The position numbers and the translations under genes were made by a program. From Phlyctochytrium arcticum (Eukaryota > Chytridiomycota > Chytridiomycetes > Chytridiales > Chytridiaceae), in assembly GCA_025602905.1 (NCBI GenBank), contig JAHLKI010000061.1, forward strand, positions 1 through 51,709: a stretch of DNA of 51,709 nucleotides, given 5' to 3'. Positions 51,292 to 51,709 of this stretch are shown one piece after another. The notes under the pieces were generated by a model that made no database searches, was not told the DNA's origin, and worked only from the letters and a program-made list of their open reading frames with translations. The first letter of the stretch is position 1. Every line of letters starts with the position of its first letter.

Positions 51292-51709
51292 GGGCCGGGG
51301 CCGGGCCTGGCCAAAAACCTACAGTAACTAATCTTACAACATAACTGTGCCATGCTGCTTCCATGCCTTTGCCCCCAAAAAGCCTTCAATTAATTGCCAA
51401 ATTCCTGACTCATACAACATCCTCTGATTGGTGGCAAAATTAGCGCAAACCACCCGCATCCGAGGTCTTTCTGTTTAGCGTGACAGATTTTTGGGCAAGT
51501 GACAGACTGCGCTGTCACTCCCAGTGACACCGCGCCACGCGCTCAGCACCAAAAAACCTCGATTTCAACTAGAGCAGTGGGCTCAACTCTGAAAAAACCT
51601 CGGGTTTTCTGGGTTGAGTCTGTCACTGAGGTTTTTGCAGGGTTGAGCGCGCTATATCCAGACTCGCGGTCGGCCTCAACTCCGAAATCGCGTTCACATT
51701 TCCAGATCA
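51292..51709. other. flank of transposon copy 2 with short repeated motifs
   Basis: No gene. TGACAGA / CTGTCACT motifs recur (51481-51530 and 51640) and AAAACCTCG occurs twice with GGGTTGAG / GGGTTGAGC between. Probably the edge of another repeat, cut by the window end. Confidence 0.5.

Noticed and set aside
1..51709. tRNA or rRNA genes
   Set aside because: No cloverleaf-like A/B box pair or rRNA-like stretch was recognised; a covariance-model search would be needed to exclude them.

Overview
This window is eukaryotic and almost certainly from a fungus. GT-AG introns of about 40-100 bp occur throughout, and the mobile-element families are typical of fungi: Crypton-type tyrosine recombinases fused to a GCR1_C-like DNA-binding domain, Mutator-like (MULE) transposases with SWIM fingers and zinc knuckles, a DD34E Tc1/mariner element and a chromodomain Ty3/gypsy retrotransposon. 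I lean to a basidiomycete because of the DUF6729-like and DUF6589-like proteins, but that is inference. I see no convincing single-copy host gene, tRNA or rRNA: the window is a transposon graveyard.

Left part (1-15.2 kb). A DUF6729-like transposon gene runs off the left edge (minus strand, up to 2174). Two families of direct duplications follow (2.4-4.5 kb), then the 3' end of a fungal transposon-type gene (4.6-6.0 kb) and a decayed unknown gene (6.2-7.5 kb). A SWIM-finger transposase gene (8178-13714) is split by a 3,560-bp DNA transposon (9463-13022) with 13-bp terminal inverted repeats and a perfect 8-bp target duplication. A truncated MULE follows (13.8-15.2 kb, minus).

Middle (16-38 kb). 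Two Crypton genes lie tail to tail (16.8-19.4 kb plus; 20.8-22.8 kb minus). Next is a MULE with roughly 250-bp inverted ends (about 22.9-28.1 kb), which carries an intact-looking Tc1/mariner element (23435-25041) inserted in an intron donor. A gene-free inverted-repeat region filled with degenerate tandem repeats spans 28-30.2 kb. A DUF6729-like gene that also encodes a DEDD-type 3'-5' exonuclease (30.3-33.3 kb, plus) meets a second DUF6729-like gene (34.7-33.3 kb, minus) tail to tail. A third Crypton (35.2-37.5 kb, minus) seems to have lost its catalytic-tyrosine segment, with a hexapeptide repeat in its place.

Right part (38.7-51.3 kb). A three-level nest: a second copy of the 13-bp-TIR transposon is interrupted by a MULE (39589-48786; 97-bp TIRs, perfect 9-bp duplication), which is itself interrupted by a chromodomain gypsy element (40331-47337; 287/288-bp LTRs, perfect 5-bp duplication).

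The best candidate for something undescribed is the 13-bp-TIR element. Its two copies share terminal and subterminal sequence, a miniature first exon, an N-terminal CxxC/CxxC finger, a conserved acidic core whose layout recalls fungal DUF6589 proteins, and a C-terminal CxC...CxC cluster. Nearly all coding regions carry single-base indels; the Tc1 transposase is the clear exception.
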